A DNA stretch of 8,338 nucleotides from an uncultured Campylobacter sp. (GTDB lineage Bacteria; Campylobacterota; Campylobacteria; Campylobacterales; Campylobacteraceae), in NCBI GenBank assembly GCA_938041615.1, contig CALISV010000084.1:1-8338 (forward strand), written 5' to 3'. The notes under the pieces are model-generated. The model was not told the origin of the DNA. It saw only the letters and a list, made by a program, of their open reading frames with translations, and did no database searches. Shown piece after piece: positions 5,795 through 8,338 of the stretch. Both the position numbers and the translations under genes were made by a program. The first letter of the stretch is position 1, and each line of letters starts with the position of its first letter.

Positions 5795-6550
5795 TCACAG
5801 CCTAACCTCGATGCCTTGCTCCCGCAAATATGTCTTAAGCGCCTTTATCTCAATCTCTCTAAAATGAAAGATAGAGGCCGCCAAGCATGCGTCCGCGCCC
5901 GCTAAAAATGCGTCCTTAAAGTGCTCCATTTTTCCCGCGCCGCCGCTTGCGATGACGGGGATATCAAGCGCGCTAAAAATCCGCGTTAAATTTAGCTCAA
6001 AGCCATTTTTGACGCCGTCGCAGTCCATCGACGTGAGTAAAATTTCGCCCGCACCGCGCTCCTGCGCCTCTTTCGCCCACGCCAGAGCGTCCCTGCCGGT
6101 ATCTAGCCTACCGCCGTTTATAAACACGCTATAACCCTCGCCCGTTTTCTTTGCGTCGATCGCGACTACGACGCACTGCGAGCCGAATTTATTCGCTGCT
6201 TCGTCTATTAAATTTGGATTTTTTATCGCGGCCGAGTTGAGGCTTATTTTGTCGCAGCCAACGTTTAGTAGGCGCGAGATATCATCGATCGTGCGTATGC
6301 CGCCGCCAACGGTCAGCGGGATAAAAAGCTCGCGCGCTACCCGCTCCACGACATCCACGATCGTATCGCGCTCAAGGTGCGACGCCGTGATATCAAGGAA
6401 GCACAGCTCGTCCGCACCCTCCTCGTTGTAGCGTTTGGCTATCTCGACCGGATCGCCCGCATCCACGAGACCTACGAAATTTACGCCCTTTACCACGCGT
6501 CCGTCTTTGACGTCTAGGCACGGGATTATGCGTTTTGCAAAATGATTCAT
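5795..6550 (-). CDS. hisF: Imidazole glycerol phosphate synthase cyclase subunit HisF
   Basis: HisF is the cyclase half of the HisF-HisH enzyme. It uses ammonia delivered from HisH to turn PRFAR into imidazole glycerol phosphate (histidine pathway) and AICAR, which re-enters purine synthesis. The 251-residue (beta-alpha)8 barrel has the typical start [16 protein letters not shown]. Asp13 and Asp132 correspond to the catalytic Asp11 and Asp130 of the Thermotoga enzyme. VGGGIR (81-86) and ASGGAG (201-206) are the two phosphate-binding loops. ATG is chosen at 6550 with a purine-rich AAGAAGAG upstream. No hisH or other his gene lies in this window, so the pathway genes must be elsewhere. hisF heads the minus-strand operon and diverges from rsmA; a 12-bp-arm inverted repeat lies in its leader. 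Confidence 0.97.
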   Translation of the reverse strand: MNHFAKRIIPCLDVKDGRVVKGVNFVGLVDAGDPVEIAKRYNEEGADELCFLDITASHLERDTIVDVVERVARELFIPLTVGGGIRTIDDISRLLNVGCDKISLNSAAIKNPNLIDEAANKFGSQCVVVAIDAKKTGEGYSVFINGGRLDTGRDALAWAKEAQERGAGEILLTSMDCDGVKNGFELNLTRIFSALDIPVIASGGAGKMEHFKDAFLAGADACLAASIFHFREIEIKALKTYLREQGIEVRL

Positions 6551-6558
6551 CGCTCTTC

Positions 6559-6590
6559 TTTAGCTAAAATTTGGCTTTATTTTAGCTAAA
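6559..6590. repeat. Perfect 12-bp-arm inverted repeat in the hisF-rsmA spacer
   Basis: TTTAGCTAAAAT (6559-6570) and ATTTTAGCTAAA (6579-6590) are exact reverse complements separated by eight bases. The repeat begins nine bases upstream of the hisF ATG and reaches the ribosome-site region. A leader hairpin that masks the ribosome site, or an operator, are both possible. The arms are AT-rich and contain the AAATTTAGC-like words common in this DNA, so chance cannot be excluded. Confidence 0.5.
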
Positions 6591-6627
6591 TTTGACTTAT
6601 CTAATCATTACATAAGATATTTTTGGG

Positions 6628-6633
6628 TAAAAT
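6628..6633 (+). promoter_or_regulatory. Probable -10 box for rsmA-rnj
   Basis: TAAAAT preceded by TTTTTGGG is a Campylobacter-style -10 about 20 bases before the rsmA ATG. It leaves a short leader containing the ribosome site AGGAAAG at 6645-6651. Confidence 0.4.
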
Positions 6634-6653
6634 CGGCGAAATTTAGGAAAGAA

Positions 6654-7517
6654 ATGGAAAATATCAAAGCAAAAAAATGCTTCGGACAAAATTTTTTACA
6701 CGACGAAGCGACGCTAAACAAAATCATCCAAGCGATTCCCAAAGATACGCAAAATATCGTTGAAATTGGGCCTGGCTTAGGTGATTTGACATTTAGAATT
6801 TTGCGGATTTGCGGCGTAACTAGCTATGAGATAGATACCGAGCTTTTTGCGCTGCTGCAGAAAAAATTCGCAAACGAAATTCAAAACGGACGATTGAAAC
6901 TTTTTTGCAAAGACGCGCTGGATCAGTGGAGCGAAGACGGCTTAAACGATGAGCCGTATTTTTTAGCGGCAAACCTGCCCTACTACGTTGCTACGAAGAT
7001 GATCCTAAATGCGATCGAAGACGAGAAATGTTGCGGCCTGGTCGTGATGATACAAAAGGAAGTCGCGCTCAAATTTAGCGCGAAAAGCGGCGATAGAGAT
7101 TTTAGCTCTTTGGCGATTTTAGCCTCGCTTCAAGGCGGCTGTGAACTGCTTTTTGACGTGGATGCGAGCTGCTTTAACCCGCCGCCGAAGGTGACTTCCT
7201 CGGTTATAAAACTGCAAAAAAGTAAAAATTTAATAGGCGAAACGGGTATATTTGAGAGTAAATTTGAATACGAAAAATTTAAAACTTACCTCAAAATCGC
7301 CTTTAGCGCGCCTAGAAAAACGCTGATGAAAAATTTGAGCTCAAGCTACGAAAAGCCCGAAGTCGAGCGAATTTTTAGCATGTTAAATTTGAGCGCAAAC
7401 ATCCGTCCGCACGAGCTAAATGTCGATCTTTATCTAGAAGTATTTAAAAATTTAAAGGAAGATAATGAACGACAAAAACGAAGAAAAAGCGGTAGTTTCT
7501 CAGGGCAAGAGCAATAA
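6654..7517 (+). CDS. rsmA: 16S rRNA dimethyladenosine transferase RsmA (KsgA)
   Basis: RsmA uses SAM to dimethylate the two adjacent adenosines in the 3' terminal loop of 16S rRNA (A1518 and A1519 in E. coli), a late checkpoint in small-subunit assembly. Its loss classically gives kasugamycin resistance. The 287-residue protein begins with the family's KKCFGQNFL. VEIGPGLGDLT (36-46) is the SAM-binding loop, NLPYY (107-111) the catalytic motif IV, and CFNPPPKV the conserved substrate-side loop. ATG is chosen with AGGAAAG immediately upstream. The last 17 or so residues (after NLKED) are polar, KR-rich, and encoded in the 53-base overlap with rnj, so they look like an extension forced by the overlap. 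It is probably co-transcribed with rnj. Confidence 0.96.
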   Translation: MENIKAKKCFGQNFLHDEATLNKIIQAIPKDTQNIVEIGPGLGDLTFRILRICGVTSYEIDTELFALLQKKFANEIQNGRLKLFCKDALDQWSEDGLNDEPYFLAANLPYYVATKMILNAIEDEKCCGLVVMIQKEVALKFSAKSGDRDFSSLAILASLQGGCELLFDVDASCFNPPPKVTSSVIKLQKSKNLIGETGIFESKFEYEKFKTYLKIAFSAPRKTLMKNLSSSYEKPEVERIFSMLNLSANIRPHELNVDLYLEVFKNLKEDNERQKRRKSGSFSGQEQ

Positions 7518-8338
7518 AAAGCGCAGATTTCGCCCGAGAAATAAAAATAAACAAGAAAATTTAGACCAAAACGCACAAAACGGCGAGCAAAAAGCTAGTC
7601 AAAGCGTGATAGATAATTTCTTTTTAGAGCCTTTTGACGGCGGCGAACAGCACGCGCAAAACGGCGAACAACCTAACGCTAACAAACAAAACGGTAAAAG
7701 AAATCGTAGTAAAAATGGCAAACAAAACTCTCAAAACAGCGCGCAAAACGAAAATAAAAACGCTAACAAACAAGCTGCTAACACAGAAAATCAAACGGGC
7801 GAAGCTAAGCCGAAAAAACAGCGAAAGCCGAAGAAAAATTTACCCGCTAAGCTAAACGGTAACGAGCAGTGGCAGCAAGATATCGCCGCATCTATGGAGG
7901 CAAACAAGGCTGTCCACGAACTGCGTCTGGAGCCGATGAAATACCTAAACTCAACCGATCACAGGATCCGCGTTACGCCTCTTGGCGGGCTGGGCGAGAT
8001 CGGCGGAAATATGACGATATTTGAGACCGATACGAGCGCGATCATTGTCGATATCGGCATGAGTTTTCCTAGTGAGAGCATGCACGGCGTGGATATCCTG
8101 ATCCCTGACTTTGACTATGTGCGCAAGATAAAAGACAAGATAAAAGGCGTCGTCATCACGCACGCCCACGAGGATCACATCGGCGCGGTGCCCTACTTTT
8201 ATAAAGAATTTAAATTTCCGATTTACGCCACGCCTTTGCCGCTTGGTATGATAAATAACAAATTTGAAGAGCACGGACTAAAACAGGAGCGTTCGCTTTT
8301 CCGTTCGGTCGAAAAGCGCAAGCCGTATCTGATAGGGG
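7465..8338 (+). CDS. rnj: Ribonuclease J, 5' part (runs off the window)
   Basis: RNase J is a metallo-beta-lactamase/beta-CASP ribonuclease with 5'-3' exonuclease and endonuclease activity, the main mRNA decay and RNA maturation enzyme in Campylobacter and Helicobacter. The 291 residues visible have no stop. Residues 1 to about 165 are a polar, Asn/Gln/Lys/Arg-rich, probably disordered leader, with AQNGEQ occurring at both 37-42 and 64-69. The catalytic domain starts near residue 169 (RVTPLGGLGEIGGNM) and shows the zinc motif HAHEDH at 233-238 (His233, His235, Asp237, His238). The ATG at 7465 has AAAGGAAG four bases upstream and lies 53 bases inside rsmA. A later start would lose the ribosome site. 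A long leader of this kind is known in H. pylori RNase J. The beta-CASP and C-terminal parts lie beyond the window. Confidence 0.95.
   Translation, partial: MNDKNEEKAVVSQGKSNKKRRFRPRNKNKQENLDQNAQNGEQKASQSVIDNFFLEPFDGGEQHAQNGEQPNANKQNGKRNRSKNGKQNSQNSAQNENKNANKQAANTENQTGEAKPKKQRKPKKNLPAKLNGNEQWQQDIAASMEANKAVHELRLEPMKYLNSTDHRIRVTPLGGLGEIGGNMTIFETDTSAIIVDIGMSFPSESMHGVDILIPDFDYVRKIKDKIKGVVITHAHEDHIGAVPYFYKEFKFPIYATPLPLGMINNKFEEHGLKQERSLFRSVEKRKPYLIG

Noticed and set aside
7634..7855. 73-codon Lys/Thr-rich frame on the plus strand
   Set aside because: It is an out-of-frame shadow of the low-complexity RNase J leader.

Overview
The window looks like chromosomal DNA of a Campylobacter of moderate GC content, more like the C. 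concisus/curvus/rectus/showae group than AT-rich C. jejuni. The reasons are the protein sequences, the very frequent AAATTT words, AAGGA-type ribosome sites, extended T-rich -10 boxes without clear -35 boxes, and a ksgA-rnj pair with a long Asn/Lys/Gln-rich RNase J leader as in Helicobacter and Campylobacter. The species assignment is inference.

Layout. Bases 1-349 hold no supported gene but several stem-loops, one just past the purB stop. purB (350-1681, minus) and an RluA-family pseudouridine synthase (1808-2716, plus) diverge from a 126-base promoter region. A 414-base gap with an eight-G tract precedes a 120-residue membrane protein of unknown role (3131-3493, plus). Next, on the minus strand, is a broken gene of the WDxEHGLG (DUF6985-like) type (about 3539-3922). 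Then comes a tight minus-strand operon read from right to left: hisF, a purine-nucleoside phosphorylase/MTA-nucleosidase-like gene, rlmN, and a 34-residue membrane peptide gene. The last two junctions are 4-base start/stop overlaps. Divergent from hisF, on the plus strand, are rsmA/ksgA and the 5' part of rnj, which overlap by 53 bases; rnj runs off the window end.

The genes are mainly RNA-modification and RNA-processing enzymes (RluA-type synthase, RlmN, RsmA, RNase J) mixed with purine and histidine biosynthesis (PurB, HisF). From memory, the C. jejuni counterparts of purB/RluA and of rnj/ksgA/rlmN lie on either side of its chromosome origin, so this window is probably origin-proximal.

The most notable non-gene signal fits that. 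Two identical perfect 16-bp palindromes, TGTTCCACGTGGAACA, lie 2866 bp apart inside two coding sequences. They match the ParB-binding parS consensus and are best read as chromosome-partition sites carried within genes. Other points worth a look are the G8 tract beside a promoter-like box, the decayed DUF6985-like gene, the translationally coupled 34-residue peptide, and a 12-bp-arm inverted repeat in the hisF leader.
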